Assembly (NCBI RefSeq): GCF_011058165.1
Contig: NZ_JAALEG010000065.1
Location: 1-36,382, forward strand
Origin: Rhodococcus aetherivorans
GTDB lineage: Bacteria; Actinomycetota; Actinomycetes; Mycobacteriales; Mycobacteriaceae
Direction of reading: 5' to 3'
DNA: 36,382 nucleotides
Shown: positions 7,703-16,774 of the stretch, in pieces
How the letters are laid out: each line of letters begins with the position of its first letter
Numbering within the stretch: position 1 is the stretch's first letter
Translations under genes and position numbers: made by a program
Notes under the pieces: model-generated
Told to the model about the DNA's origin: nothing
The model's database searches: none
What the model saw: the letters and a program-made list of their open reading frames with translations, nothing else

Positions 7703-9108
7703 GCCGCATGCGGGCGCTGCCGCTGCGGTTGGCGCTGGTCGCGGCGCTGGTGTCGTTGTCGGGGCTGGGGCTGCTGGCGTCCGGGGTGGCGGTGACGTCC
7801 GCGTTGCAGGGTTCGCTCCTCGCCCGCACCGATCAGGATCTGCACACCGCGGCGCAGACGTGGGCCAAGCCCCCCGGTGCCGGCCGCGAGCTGCCGCCGC
7901 CGGACGCCCCGAGTTCGAATCGCCCGCCGAGCCCGTTCTATGTGCGGGTCGTCGACCCCGACGGGGTCGAGCGGTTCGTCGTCAACGACGAGTCCACGTC
8001 GCCGGCGCTGCCCGGCGAGCCGGCGGGGGAGCCGGTGACCGTGGGTTCCGTCGACGGTTCCGACGTGCGCTGGCGGGTGGTGTCGACCCGCAGCACCGCG
8101 GGCATCGTGACCACCGTCGGGGTCACGCTGACCTCGATCGAGGAGACCGTGGATCGGCTCGTCGTGCTGCAGGTCGGCATCGGCGCCGCGGTGCTGCTCG
8201 TTCTCGGGGTGGCCGGCTACTTCGTGGTGCGGCGCAGCCTGCGGCCCCTGGTGGAGGTCGAGCGCACCGCCGTGGCGATCGCGGGCGGGGATCTGCACCG
8301 GCGGGTTCCCGAACGGGATCCGCGCACCGAGGTCGGCCGGCTGTCGGTGGCGCTGAACGTCATGCTCAGCCAGATCCAGGCGGCGTTCGCGGCGACGGCG
8401 TCGTCGGAGGAATCCGCGCGCAGATCCGAGGAGAGGATGCGACGGTTCGTCGCCGACGCCAGCCACGAGCTGCGCACCCCGCTCACCACGATCCGAGGAT
8501 TCGCCGAGCTCTACCGTCAGGGCGCGAGCAGCGACACCGCGATGCTGATGGACCGCATCGAGAGCGAGTCCCGGCGCATGGGGATCCTCGTCGAGGATCT
8601 GCTCATGCTGGCCCGCCTCGACGCGCAGCGGCCGCTCGAGCGGAAGCCGGTGGACCTGCTGGCCCTGGCCGCCGACGCGGTGCACGATGCGCGGGCCGTC
8701 GCGCCCGATCGCGCCGTCGGGCTCGAGGTGTTCGACGGTCCCGGTACCCCGGAGGTGCTCGGCGACGACGCGCGGCTGCGGCAGGTCCTCGGCAATCTCG
8801 TCACCAACGCCCTCACCCATACCCCGGCCGACGCCCGCATCACCGTACGGGTGGGCACGATCGGATCCGATGCGGTGCTCGAGGTTCTCGACACCGGCCC
8901 CGGCCTGAGCGAGGCCGACCGTGCCCGGGTCTTCGAGCGGTTCTATCGCGCCGACACGTCGCGCACCCGATCGTCGGGCGGCAGCGGTCTCGGACTGTCG
9001 ATCGTCGCGGCGCTGGTGGCGGCCCACGGCGGCCGCGTGGAGGTGGAGTCGGCCGTGGGCGCCGGTTCCACGTTCCGGGTGCTCATCCCGCGGATGCCGG
9101 TGGAGTGA
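7699..9108 (+). CDS. phoR: Sensor histidine kinase PhoR
   Basis: 469-residue membrane histidine kinase, partner of PhoP. The GTG at 7699 overlaps the phoP stop (GTGA), implying translational coupling; an ATG nine bases later is possible. TM1 is at ~9-36, an extracytoplasmic sensor loop at ~40-155, TM2 at ~156-177, and HAMP at ~178-232. The dimerisation/phosphoacceptor helix carries His256 (DASHELRTPLTTIRGF). The ATPase domain shows the N box (GNLVTNALTHTP), DTGPGLSEADRARVFERFYR and GSGLGLSIV. All catalytic boxes are intact. The signal it senses is not evident from sequence. Confidence 0.95.
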   Translation: MSRMRALPLRLALVAALVSLSGLGLLASGVAVTSALQGSLLARTDQDLHTAAQTWAKPPGAGRELPPPDAPSSNRPPSPFYVRVVDPDGVERFVVNDESTSPALPGEPAGEPVTVGSVDGSDVRWRVVSTRSTAGIVTTVGVTLTSIEETVDRLVVLQVGIGAAVLLVLGVAGYFVVRRSLRPLVEVERTAVAIAGGDLHRRVPERDPRTEVGRLSVALNVMLSQIQAAFAATASSEESARRSEERMRRFVADASHELRTPLTTIRGFAELYRQGASSDTAMLMDRIESESRRMGILVEDLLMLARLDAQRPLERKPVDLLALAADAVHDARAVAPDRAVGLEVFDGPGTPEVLGDDARLRQVLGNLVTNALTHTPADARITVRVGTIGSDAVLEVLDTGPGLSEADRARVFERFYRADTSRTRSSGGSGLGLSIVAALVAAHGGRVEVESAVGAGSTFRVLIPRMPVE

Positions 9109-9161
9109 CGATCCGGCCCTCGGCTACGGTGACGTAACTGACTTTCGAGTAAGGAGACGTC

Positions 9162-10265
9162 GTGGGACTGTCGGGGACGGCGCAGCGCGCCCTGCGCAAC
9201 GCCTGGGCGCTGTTCGTCGGCGACGGAATCGAACCGCCGCACGCCACCGCGTCGGCCGTCGTCGCCGACGGACCGCACCGTACCCTGCGCCGCTACGGCG
9301 AGCCCGACGCGGGTGCCCCCGTCCTGCTCGTGCCCCCGCTCGCCGCGCCCGCACGCTGCTACGACCTGCGGCCCGGGCAGAGCCTCGTGCAGCACCTCGT
9401 CGACGCCGGCCGCAGCGTCCACGTCCTCGACTTCGGCACCATGGACCGTTCCGACCGGCATCTCGGCTTCGAGCACTGGGTCGACGACATCGTGCCCGAG
9501 GCGATCGCGCGGGTCTCCGAACTGTGCGGCGGCCGCGACGTCGACCTGGGCGCCTGGAGCCTCGGTGGGACCCTGTGCCTGCTCACCGCGGCCGCCCACC
9601 CCGGGCTGCCGATCCGCTCGATCACCGCGTTCGGCACGCCGATCGACTACGCGCGCATCCCCTTCCTGGGGCCGGCCCGCCACCTCGGACGCGCCCTGGG
9701 CGAGCCCGCCCTCACCGCCGTGACCCACCTGCTCGGCGGCGTGCCCGCCCCGCTGGTGCAGATCGGCTACCGGGCCACCGCCCTCGAACGCGAACTGACC
9801 CGGCCGTGGTTCGTCGCCTGCAACCTCGCCGACGCCGACACCCTGGCCCGGATGGAGGCGATCGACCGGTTCCAGGCCGACATGCCCGGCTACCCCGGCA
9901 GGCTGTTCCATCAGATGGCGATGCGCATCACGGTCGCGAACGATCTCGCGACGGGCCGGGTCCGCTTCGACGACCGGACGATCGACCTCGCCGACGTCTC
10001 CGTGCCCGTGCTCGCACTCGGCGGCAGCGACGACGTGCTCGCGCCCGTCCCGGCGGTCGAGGCGATCCGCCGGGTGCTGCCCGGCTCGCCCCACGTGCGG
10101 TTCGAGGTCGTGCCCGGCAGTCACCTCGGGCTGCTCGCCGGCCTCACCGCCCGCGGCACGTCGTGGGCGCACTTCACCGCGTTCCTCGACGACCCGTCGG
10201 CGCCGGTGCCGACGGGTCCCGGCGCGTCAGTCGGGGACGTTGTCCGCGTACCCGAGTTCTCGTAG
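9162..10265 (+). CDS. PHA-synthase-like alpha/beta hydrolase with Ser nucleophile
   Basis: 367-residue alpha/beta-hydrolase of the PhaC-related group: [30 protein letters not shown] and the [11 protein letters not shown] / [12 protein letters not shown] region resemble polyhydroxyalkanoate synthases. The nucleophile elbow reads GAWSLGG, with Ser133 where true PHA synthases have Cys. Asp290/291 (GGSDDVLAP) and His321 (PGSHLG) complete a plausible triad, so a hydrolase or acyltransferase activity is more likely than polymerisation. The GTG start follows AAGGAGA. The 3' end overlaps the convergent HIT gene by 39 bp. Confidence 0.85.
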   Translation: MGLSGTAQRALRNAWALFVGDGIEPPHATASAVVADGPHRTLRRYGEPDAGAPVLLVPPLAAPARCYDLRPGQSLVQHLVDAGRSVHVLDFGTMDRSDRHLGFEHWVDDIVPEAIARVSELCGGRDVDLGAWSLGGTLCLLTAAAHPGLPIRSITAFGTPIDYARIPFLGPARHLGRALGEPALTAVTHLLGGVPAPLVQIGYRATALERELTRPWFVACNLADADTLARMEAIDRFQADMPGYPGRLFHQMAMRITVANDLATGRVRFDDRTIDLADVSVPVLALGGSDDVLAPVPAVEAIRRVLPGSPHVRFEVVPGSHLGLLAGLTARGTSWAHFTAFLDDPSAPVPTGPGASVGDVVRVPEFS

Positions 10266-10652
10266 CGCGGCCTTCAGCTTCGCCTGCGCCTCGTCGAGCG
10301 ACTCCGGCGACGGGTCCTTCTCGGCCTTGCTGATGTCGAAGTCGCCGAGGTCGTACGCCGGGAAGACGTGCAGGTGCAGGTGCGGCACCTCGAGGCCCGC
10401 GACGAGCAGGCCCGCGCGCGGCGCGTCGAACGCCGAGCACACCGCCCGGCCCATGATGCGGGCGACGTCGCCGACCTTGCCCCACACGTCGGCGTCGACG
10501 CTCTGCCAGTGGTCCACCTCCTGACGCGGCACCACGAGCACGTGGCCCTGGTTCACGGGGTTGATGGTCAGGAAGACGACGACGTCGTCGTCCTGCCACA
10601 CGAACCGGCCCGGCAGGTCGCCGGCGATGATCATGCTGAACACGGAAGCCAT
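10227..10652 (-). CDS. HIT-family nucleotide-binding protein (leaderless)
   Basis: 141-residue histidine-triad protein. The triad HLHLHVFP is at residues 91-98 (His91, 93, 95), and the usual upstream strand [14 protein letters not shown] is present. HIT proteins hydrolyse nucleoside phosphoramidates or similar mononucleotide conjugates. A HIT gene follows phoPR in mycobacteria (the Rv0759c type), which agrees with its place here. There is no Shine-Dalgarno before the ATG at 10652; instead TATTCT lies 7 nt upstream on this strand, which fits a leaderless message. The gene overlaps the 3' end of the PHA-synthase-like gene. Confidence 0.92.
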   Translation of the reverse strand: MASVFSMIIAGDLPGRFVWQDDDVVVFLTINPVNQGHVLVVPRQEVDHWQSVDADVWGKVGDVARIMGRAVCSAFDAPRAGLLVAGLEVPHLHLHVFPAYDLGDFDISKAEKDPSPESLDEAQAKLKAALRELGYADNVPD

Positions 10653-10659
10653 ACCGGGG

Positions 10660-10665
10660 AGAATA
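10660..10665 (-). promoter_or_regulatory. -10 element (TATTCT) for leaderless HIT transcript
   Basis: The complement reads TATTCT-N7-ATG, putting the expected transcription start at or next to the start codon. It is back-to-back with the P-loop kinase promoter. Confidence 0.5.
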
Positions 10666-10693
10666 GGCGGACCGCCGCGCGCGCCGCCTCTCG

Positions 10694-10699
10694 TATCCT
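10694..10699 (+). promoter_or_regulatory. -10 element (TATCCT) for leaderless kinase transcript
   Basis: TATCCT-N6-ATG with no ribosome-binding site between. Together with the HIT promoter it forms a 53-bp divergent leaderless pair. Confidence 0.5.
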
Positions 10700-10705
10700 C
10701 GTCGC

Positions 10706-11368
10706 ATGTCGTCGCCGCAGCCGCCCCGGACGGGCCCGCTGCGCGCGCTCGTCGCCGACCTGATCGACCGGCACCTGCGCATCGTCGCGGCGGGGGAGCG
10801 GCGCGTGGTCGGGCTCTGCGGGCCACCCGGCGCCGGCAAGAGCACCGCCGCCGACCTGCTCGTCGGCCTCCTCCGCGACGCGGGCATACCCGCCGCGGCC
10901 GCGCCGATGGACGGCTTCCACCTGTCGAACCACCGGCTCGACGCCCGCGGCACCCGATCCCGTAAGGGTGCGCCGGAGACGTTCGACGTCGCCGGGTTCG
11001 CGGCGCTGCTGCGCCGCATCCGCGACGACCGCACGGAGACCGTCCACGCCCCCGAGTACTCGCGCCGCCTCCACGAACCGATCGCCGCGTTCCACGAGAT
11101 CACCCCCGAGACCCGCGTCGTCGTCACCGAGGGCAACTACCTGCTCCTCGGCGACGGCGGGTGGGAGCGGATCCGCCCGCTGCTCGACCTCGTCGTCTAC
11201 CTCGACGCACCGGGCGACGAGCTCGCCGCCCGGCTCATCCGGCGCCATCGGGCCACCGGATCCACCGCCGAGCAGGCCGCCGAGTGGGTCCGCACGGTGG
11301 ATCTGCCCAACGCGCGCACCGTCGCGCAGACCCGCGACCGCGCCGACCTCGTGTGGTGCCCGGTGTGA
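10706..11368 (+). CDS. P-loop kinase, uridine kinase / phosphoribulokinase-like
   Basis: 220-residue small-molecule kinase. The Walker A motif GPPGAGKST is at residues 39-47. MDGFHLSN matches the substrate-binding DGFH motif of the PanK/uridine-kinase/YggC group, and [16 protein letters not shown] is the Walker B-like strand of the same family. Nucleosides, pantothenate or a sugar are the family's substrates; none can be assigned here. The enzyme is cytosolic. The ATG at 10706 lies 6 nt after TATCCT, so the mRNA is probably leaderless. Its stop is 89 bp from the purD start. Confidence 0.87.
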   Translation: MSSPQPPRTGPLRALVADLIDRHLRIVAAGERRVVGLCGPPGAGKSTAADLLVGLLRDAGIPAAAAPMDGFHLSNHRLDARGTRSRKGAPETFDVAGFAALLRRIRDDRTETVHAPEYSRRLHEPIAAFHEITPETRVVVTEGNYLLLGDGGWERIRPLLDLVVYLDAPGDELAARLIRRHRATGSTAEQAAEWVRTVDLPNARTVAQTRDRADLVWCPV

Positions 11369-11444
11369 GGGGAACGACCGAGGCGCGGGAGCGGCCCGCT
11401 GGAGCCGCGCGGATGCGTCGGTCCGAGGCCCCGGACCGGTCCCG

Positions 11445-11450
11445 TAACCT
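11445..11450 (+). promoter_or_regulatory. -10 element (TAACCT) before leaderless purD
   Basis: TAACCT-N7-GTG with no Shine-Dalgarno, predicting transcription from the start codon of purD. Confidence 0.5.
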
Positions 11451-11457
11451 GTGCTGC

Positions 11458-12708
11458 GTGCGCGTACTCGTTATCGGCTCCGGTGCCCGTGAACATGCCC
11501 TCGTCCTGGCCCTGACCCGCGATCCCGGCGTGACGGCCGTGCTGGCAGCCCCCGGCAACGCCGGCATCGGCCGGATCGCCGAGCAGTTCCCGGTCGACGC
11601 CGCCTCCGCCGAGGAGGTCGTCGCGCTCGCGAAGGAACAGAACGTCGACCTCGTGGTCATCGGCCCGGAGGTTCCGCTCGTCCTCGGTGTCGCCGACGCC
11701 GTCCGCGCCGCGGGCATCGCCTGCTTCGGCCCGTCCGCCGCGGCCGCCCGCATCGAGGGCTCGAAGGCCTTCGCCAAGGACGTCATGCAGACCGCCGGGG
11801 TCCGCACCGCGCACAGCGAGGTCGTCGACAATCCGGCCGAGCTCGACGAGAAGCTCGACCGCTTCGGACCCACCTGGGTGGTCAAGGACGACGGGCTCGC
11901 CGCCGGCAAGGGCGTCGTCGTCACCACCGACCGGGCCGCCGCCCGCGACCACGCGGCGGAGATCCTCGAGAACGGGCACCCGGTGCTGCTCGAATCGTTC
12001 CTCGACGGCCCCGAGGTCTCGCTGTTCTGCCTCGTCGACGGCGAGACCGTGGTGCCGCTGCTGCCCGCGCAGGACCACAAGCGTGTCGGCGACGGCGATA
12101 CCGGCCCCAACACCGGCGGCATGGGCGCCTACACGCCGCTGCCGTGGCTGCCCGAAGGCATGGTCGACACGATCGTCGAGGACGTCGTCCGGCCCGTCGC
12201 CGCCGAGATGGTCCGCCGCGGATGCGGCTTCTCGGGCCTGCTCTACGCGGGCCTGGCCATCGGCAAGGACGGCCCGGCCGTCGTCGAATTCAACTGCCGC
12301 TTCGGCGATCCCGAAACCCAAGCCGTGCTCGCCCTGCTCGAGTCGCCGCTCGGGGAGGCGCTGAACGCGGTCGCGACCGGCACCCTGGCCGAGCTGCCGC
12401 CGCTGCGCTGGCGCGACGGCGCCGCCGTCACCGTGGTGCTGGCCGCCGAGTACTACCCGGCCAGCCCGCGCACGGGCGACGTCATCACCGGGGCCGACGC
12501 CGACGGGGTCCTCCACGCCGGCACCAGGCTCGCCGACGGATCGCTGGTCTCCGCCGGCGGTCGCGTGCTCAGCATCGTCGGCACCGGCGCCGACCTGACC
12601 GCCGCCCGCGACGAGGCCTACGCCACGCTCGCCGGCATCAAGCTGCCGGGGGGGCACTTCCGCAAGGACATCGGCCTCGCCGCCGTCGAGGGCCGGATCA
12701 CCGTCTGA
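11458..12708 (+). CDS. purD: Phosphoribosylamine-glycine ligase (GARS)
   Basis: 416-residue ATP-grasp enzyme for the second step of de novo purine synthesis: 5-phosphoribosylamine + glycine + ATP to GAR. The N-terminal Rossmann-like domain begins [14 protein letters not shown], the PurD hallmark. Also diagnostic are [10 protein letters not shown], the ATP-grasp lysine strand [16 protein letters not shown], the signature region [22 protein letters not shown], and the metal-binding NCRFGDPE. Length is normal for the family. The GTG at 11458 is chosen because it encodes the conserved start and follows a -10-like TAACCT; there is no ribosome-binding site. purB lies 2 kb downstream. Confidence 0.97.
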   Translation: MRVLVIGSGAREHALVLALTRDPGVTAVLAAPGNAGIGRIAEQFPVDAASAEEVVALAKEQNVDLVVIGPEVPLVLGVADAVRAAGIACFGPSAAAARIEGSKAFAKDVMQTAGVRTAHSEVVDNPAELDEKLDRFGPTWVVKDDGLAAGKGVVVTTDRAAARDHAAEILENGHPVLLESFLDGPEVSLFCLVDGETVVPLLPAQDHKRVGDGDTGPNTGGMGAYTPLPWLPEGMVDTIVEDVVRPVAAEMVRRGCGFSGLLYAGLAIGKDGPAVVEFNCRFGDPETQAVLALLESPLGEALNAVATGTLAELPPLRWRDGAAVTVVLAAEYYPASPRTGDVITGADADGVLHAGTRLADGSLVSAGGRVLSIVGTGADLTAARDEAYATLAGIKLPGGHFRKDIGLAAVEGRITV

Positions 12709-12744
12709 CCGTCCCCGGCCGCCGGTCGCGCCCGGGCCCGCGAC

Positions 12745-12750
12745 TACCGT
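12745..12750 (+). promoter_or_regulatory. -10-like element (TACCGT) before aminotransferase
   Basis: TACCGT-N8-GTG; the weakest of this window's leaderless-type arrangements, but there is no ribosome-binding site to offer an alternative. Confidence 0.35.
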
Positions 12751-12758
12751 CTGGTGAC

Positions 12759-13937
12759 GTGCGGAGCGAATCGCAGCGATCCCGGATCCAGACCTTCCAC
12801 GTCATGGACGTGTGGAAGGCCGCCACCGAGCGGCAGCGCACCCACGGCGACGTGCTGAGCCTGGCGGCGGGTCAGCCGTCCACGCCGGCACCCGCCCCGG
12901 TGCTGCGCGCCACCCACCGCGCGCTCGACGACGAGCTGCTCGGCTACACCGAGACGTTCGGGATCCTGCCGCTGCGCGCGGCGATCGCGGGCTACCACCG
13001 CGACCGCTACGGCATCGACGCCGACGCCGACGACGTGGTCGTCACCACCGGATCCTCCGGGGCGTTCACCCTGCTGTTCCTGGCCGCCTTCGACGTCGGC
13101 GACACGGTCGTCGTCGCCCGGCCCGGCTACCCCGCCTACCGCAACACCCTCGCCGCGCTCGGCTGCACGGTCGTCGAGCTGGACTGCGGGCCGCACACCC
13201 GCTACCAGCCGACCGTCGAGATGCTCGAGGCCCTCGACGGTCCGATCGCCGGACTCGTCGTCGCCAGCCCCGCCAACCCGACCGGCACCATGATCGAACC
13301 GGCCGAGCTGGCCGCGCTGGCCCGCTGGTGCGACGACCACGGCGCGCTGCTCATCTCCGACGAGATCTACCACGGCATCGAGTTCGGAACGCACGGTGCG
13401 CCCGCGACGAGCTGCGCGTGGGAGACCTCCCGCGAAGCCGTGGTGATCGGCTCCGTGTCCAAGTACTTCTCGATGACGGGATGGCGGCTCGGCTGGATGC
13501 TCGTGCCGGAGGGACTGCGCCCGCCGCTGCAGCGGCTGGCCTCCAACATGACGGTGTGCCCGCCGACGATCTCCCAGTACGCGGCCGTCGACGCGTTCGG
13601 CGCGGAGGCCCGGGCCGAACTCGACGGCCACGTCGCGCGGTACGCGGCCAACCGCGAGCTGCTGCTCCGGGGCCTGCCGGAGCTGGGGATCACCGAGCTT
13701 GCGCCCGCCGACGGCGCCTTCTACGTCTACGCCGACATCGGTCACCTGCTCCCGGCCGGCGAGAACTCCACCCGCTGGTGCGCCCGGCTGCTGCAGGAGA
13801 CCGGAGTGGCGCTCGCGCCCGGCGTCGACTTCGACACCGTGCACGGCGACCGGACCGTCCGGCTGTCCTTCGCCGGTTCCACCGCGGACGTGCGGGCGGC
13901 GCTGGAACGGCTGCGCGCCTGGTTGCCCACACCGTGA
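12759..13937 (+). CDS. PLP-dependent class I/II aminotransferase
   Basis: 392-residue fold-type I aminotransferase. GYTETFGILPLRAAIAGYHRDRYG and TTGSSGAFTLLF bind the cofactor phosphate, SPANPTGT carries the PLP-contacting Asn, SDEIYHGIEF supplies the Asp to the pyridine nitrogen, and SVSKYFSMTGWRLGW has the Schiff-base Lys235. The C-terminal Arg in RTVRLSFAG contacts the substrate carboxylate. It belongs to the aspartate/aromatic aminotransferase-like group (AspC/DapC/PatA); the amino donor is not determinable. The GTG at 12759 is selected as the in-frame start nearest the conserved N-terminus. It lies between purD and purB with its own likely promoter. Confidence 0.92.
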   Translation: MRSESQRSRIQTFHVMDVWKAATERQRTHGDVLSLAAGQPSTPAPAPVLRATHRALDDELLGYTETFGILPLRAAIAGYHRDRYGIDADADDVVVTTGSSGAFTLLFLAAFDVGDTVVVARPGYPAYRNTLAALGCTVVELDCGPHTRYQPTVEMLEALDGPIAGLVVASPANPTGTMIEPAELAALARWCDDHGALLISDEIYHGIEFGTHGAPATSCAWETSREAVVIGSVSKYFSMTGWRLGWMLVPEGLRPPLQRLASNMTVCPPTISQYAAVDAFGAEARAELDGHVARYAANRELLLRGLPELGITELAPADGAFYVYADIGHLLPAGENSTRWCARLLQETGVALAPGVDFDTVHGDRTVRLSFAGSTADVRAALERLRAWLPTP

Positions 13938-13951
13938 CGAAACCCGACAGA

Positions 13952-13963
13952 TAGGTCCTACCT
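13952..13963. promoter_or_regulatory. Candidate operator upstream of TetR gene
   Basis: TAGGTCCTACCT contains two overlapping palindromes: TAGG-T-CCTA, and AGGT-CCT-ACCT. It sits ~50 bp before the TetR start, where an autoregulatory site is expected. It is short, so chance is possible. Confidence 0.3.
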
Positions 13964-14012
13964 GCGAGTATTCGGGCCGTTTCCCTCAGGCGTGACCACC
14001 GGGACTGGCACC

Positions 14013-14639
14013 ATGACAAAGGTGTCGATCGCAGCCACCCCGAAGGGCGAACGGCGCCGCCAGGCGCTCGTCGAGGCGGCGGCCGACCTGATCCTCGAGG
14101 GCGGGATCGATGCCGTCCGGCACCGCGCCGTCGCGCACCGCGCCGGACTTCCGCTCGCCTCGACCACCTACTACTTCCATTCCCTCGACGACCTGATCGC
14201 GAGCGCGGTGCAGCACAACGGGCGGCGCGAGCTCGACGCGATGCGCTCGCGGGTGCAGTGCGTCCCGCCGAGCGACCGCAGCCCCGAGTCCACCGCGGAC
14301 CTGATCGTCGACCTGCTCGTCGGCCCCGGCGGGGTCGGCGAGATCGAACGCGAGCGCCTCATCGCCCGCTACGAACGGTGCGTCGCCACCGCCCGGCACC
14401 CCGAACTGCGCGACGTCCAGCATGAGTTGCGCGTGCAGATCGATCAGCTGCTCACGGACCTGCTGCAGCGGTGCGGGCGCTCGGTGCACGAGCCGCAGTT
14501 GCGGCGGCTCGTCGCGGTCGTCGACGGGGCCGTGCTCGGCGCGCTCGGCGATCTCGAGCCCGATCCGCGGGCCCTCGCGCGGGGCATCCTGCCCGACGTC
14601 GTGGAGCGGGTGGCACCGCCTGCCGAACAGGAGGCGTGA
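14013..14639 (+). CDS. TetR-family transcriptional regulator
   Basis: 208-residue repressor-type regulator. The N-terminal HTH (~10-56) reads RRRQALVEAAADLILEGG ... AVAHRAGLPLASTTYYFHSLDDLIASAV, the TetR signature; the C-terminal part is an all-helical ligand-binding domain. A TetR gene just before purB also occurs in mycobacteria (Rv0775), so the position is conserved, but its target and ligand are unknown. The ATG at 14013 is used; a GTG at 13992 would add seven residues (TTGTGT-type filler). The stop is 24 bp before purB. Confidence 0.9.
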   Translation: MTKVSIAATPKGERRRQALVEAAADLILEGGIDAVRHRAVAHRAGLPLASTTYYFHSLDDLIASAVQHNGRRELDAMRSRVQCVPPSDRSPESTADLIVDLLVGPGGVGEIERERLIARYERCVATARHPELRDVQHELRVQIDQLLTDLLQRCGRSVHEPQLRRLVAVVDGAVLGALGDLEPDPRALARGILPDVVERVAPPAEQEA

Positions 14640-14649
14640 CGGGGCGCCG

Positions 14650-14655
14650 TAAACT
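14650..14655 (+). promoter_or_regulatory. -10 element (TAAACT) before leaderless purB
   Basis: TAAACT-N8-GTG in the 24-bp gap after the TetR gene, giving purB a likely promoter of its own and a leaderless message. Confidence 0.5.
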
Positions 14656-14663
14656 GATGTCCT

Positions 14664-16085
14664 GTGAGTCGCATCCCGAACGTTCTTGCCACCCGTTATG
14701 CCAGCCCGGACCTGACAGCGCTGTGGTCGCCGGAGCACAAGATCGTGCTCGAGCGCCAGCTGTGGCTGGCGGTCCTCCGGGCGCAGGCGGAACTCGGGAT
14801 CGACGTCCCGCAGGAGGCCCTGGCCGACTACGAGCGGGTGCTCGAGCAGGTCGACCTCGAGTCGATCGCGGCCCGCGAGCGCGTCACCCGCCACGACGTG
14901 AAGGCCCGCATCGAGGAGTTCAACGCCCTCGCCGGCCACGAGCACGTGCACAAGGGCATGACCAGCCGCGACCTCACCGAGAACGTCGAACAGCTGCAGA
15001 TCCTGCGCTCCCTCGAGCACGTGCACGCCCACGGCGTCGCGATCGCCGCGCGGCTGGCCGACCGCGCCGCCGAGTACTCGGCGCTGGTGATGGCGGGCCG
15101 GTCGCACAACGTCGCCGCGCAGGCCACCACCCTCGGCAAGCGGTTCGCGTCCGCCGCCGACGAGCTGCTCATCGCGCTCACCCGGTTGCGCGAGCTGATC
15201 GCCCGGTACCCGCTGCGCGGCATCAAGGGCCCCATGGGCACCGCGCAGGACATGCTGGACCTGCTCGGCGGCGACGCCGGCAAGCTCGCGCGTCTCGAGG
15301 CGACGGTCGCCGAGCACCTCGGGTTCGCGAACGTGCTCACCAGCGTCGGTCAGGTCTATCCGCGCTCGCTGGACCACGACGTGCTCTCCGCGCTCGTGCA
15401 GGTCGCGGCCGGGCCGTCGTCGTTCGCGCACACCGTCCGCCTGATGGCCGGGCACGAGCTCGTCACCGAGGGCTTCCAGCCGGGCCAGGTCGGCTCGTCC
15501 GCGATGCCGCACAAGATGAACACCCGTTCCTGCGAGCGTGTCAACGGCCTGCAGGTGGTGCTGCGCGGGTATGCGTCGATGGCCGCCGAGCTCGCCGGCG
15601 CGCAGTGGAACGAGGGCGACGTGTTCTGCTCGGTCGTGCGGCGCGTCGCACTGCCCGACGCCTTCTTCGCCCTCGACGGCCTGATGGAGACGTTCCTGAC
15701 GGTCCTCGCCGAGTTCGGCGCGTACCCGGCGGTGATCGAGAAGGAGCTCAACCGCTACCTGCCGTTCCTGGCCACCACCAAGGTGCTCATGGCGGCGGTG
15801 CGCGCGGGCGTGGGCCGCGAGACGGCCCACGAGGTCATCAAGGAGCATGCGGTCGCCGTGGCGCTGGCGATGCGCGAGCAGGGCCGCGAGCCGGACCTGC
15901 TGGACCGGCTGGCCGCCGACGAGCGGCTGCCACTGGATCGAGCGGCTCTCGACGCCGCGCTGGCCGACCGGTCGGCGTTCGTCGGGGCCGCGGAGGCGCA
16001 GGTCGCCACCGTCGTTGCGGCGGTGCAGGACCTCGTCGAGCAGTACCCGGACGCCGCGAAGTACACGCCGGCGCCGATCCTGTAG
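14664..16085 (+). CDS. purB: Adenylosuccinate lyase
   Basis: 473-residue fumarase/aspartase-superfamily lyase acting twice in purine synthesis (SAICAR to AICAR + fumarate; adenylosuccinate to AMP + fumarate). Diagnostic: RYASPDLTALWSPEHKIVLERQLWLAVLRAQ at the start, KGMTSRDLTENVEQLQ, the histidine motif AGRSHNVAAQATTLGKRFA, and the signature GSSAMPHKMNTRSCER around residues 276-291, which holds the catalytic serine loop. It is a homotetrameric cytosolic enzyme; the length fits the mycobacterial type. The start is GTG. Confidence 0.97.
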   Translation: MSRIPNVLATRYASPDLTALWSPEHKIVLERQLWLAVLRAQAELGIDVPQEALADYERVLEQVDLESIAARERVTRHDVKARIEEFNALAGHEHVHKGMTSRDLTENVEQLQILRSLEHVHAHGVAIAARLADRAAEYSALVMAGRSHNVAAQATTLGKRFASAADELLIALTRLRELIARYPLRGIKGPMGTAQDMLDLLGGDAGKLARLEATVAEHLGFANVLTSVGQVYPRSLDHDVLSALVQVAAGPSSFAHTVRLMAGHELVTEGFQPGQVGSSAMPHKMNTRSCERVNGLQVVLRGYASMAAELAGAQWNEGDVFCSVVRRVALPDAFFALDGLMETFLTVLAEFGAYPAVIEKELNRYLPFLATTKVLMAAVRAGVGRETAHEVIKEHAVAVALAMREQGREPDLLDRLAADERLPLDRAALDAALADRSAFVGAAEAQVATVVAAVQDLVEQYPDAAKYTPAPIL

Positions 16086-16150
16086 GGATCGTCCGGAACG
16101 GGCTGCCGGGGGATTTGTCAGATGGGGGTAGCCGAAGTGCAGGGGAGAAG

Positions 16151-16774
16151 ATGTTGGCTGGGAAGCCGGGTAATGCCGTACGAATTCGGGATGCGGTGCG
16201 GACACGAGCCGCGCTGCTCGACGCCGCGACGGAGGTCTTCCTCCGCGACGGATACGCCGCGGCGGCGACCGAGGAGATCGTCGCTGTCGCGGGCGTGACC
16301 CGCGGGGCGCTCTACCACCACTTCGCGAACAAGCGGGACCTGTTCCGCGGCGTCGTGGAACGGATGCAGGTGGAGACCGAGGAGACGCTCGCGGCGATCG
16401 AGGGGAACGATCCGTGGGACTCGTTCACCGCGGCGGTGCTCGCCTCGCTCGACGTCGTGTACGACCCGGCGATCCGCCGATTGCTGCTCATCGAGGCTCC
16501 CGCGGTGCTGGGCTGGGCGGAGGTGCGGGAGGGGCACCGCAAGAACACCATCATGATCACCGAGCGCGCGCTGCGGGCCATCGCGCGGCGCAGCGGTGAG
16601 CCGGCCCCGCAGTCGTCGGCGCTGGCGCACATGATCGTCGCGGCCGTCGAGGAGGCCATGCTCTACCTCGCCCACAGCGACGACCCGGTCCGCGAACGGC
16701 CGGAGGTGCAGGCGCAGCTGCTGCAGCTCCTCGAGGGCGTCCGGCGGCCGGCACCCGTCCAGGAGAGTGCGTGA
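16151..16774 (+). CDS. TetR-family transcriptional regulator
   Basis: 207-residue TetR protein. HTH residues ~18-64 (TRAALLDAATEVFLRDG ... IVAVAGVTRGALYHHFANKRDLFRGVV) are canonical; the C-terminal helices resemble the TetR_C_33-like group with IMITERALRAIARR. GGGGAGA directly precedes the ATG, one of the few strong ribosome-binding sites in this stretch. Its stop codon overlaps the GTG of the HIT gene by 4 nt, so the two are co-translated; that regulator-HIT pairing is the only hint to its role. Confidence 0.92.
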   Translation: MLAGKPGNAVRIRDAVRTRAALLDAATEVFLRDGYAAAATEEIVAVAGVTRGALYHHFANKRDLFRGVVERMQVETEETLAAIEGNDPWDSFTAAVLASLDVVYDPAIRRLLLIEAPAVLGWAEVREGHRKNTIMITERALRAIARRSGEPAPQSSALAHMIVAAVEEAMLYLAHSDDPVRERPEVQAQLLQLLEGVRRPAPVQESA

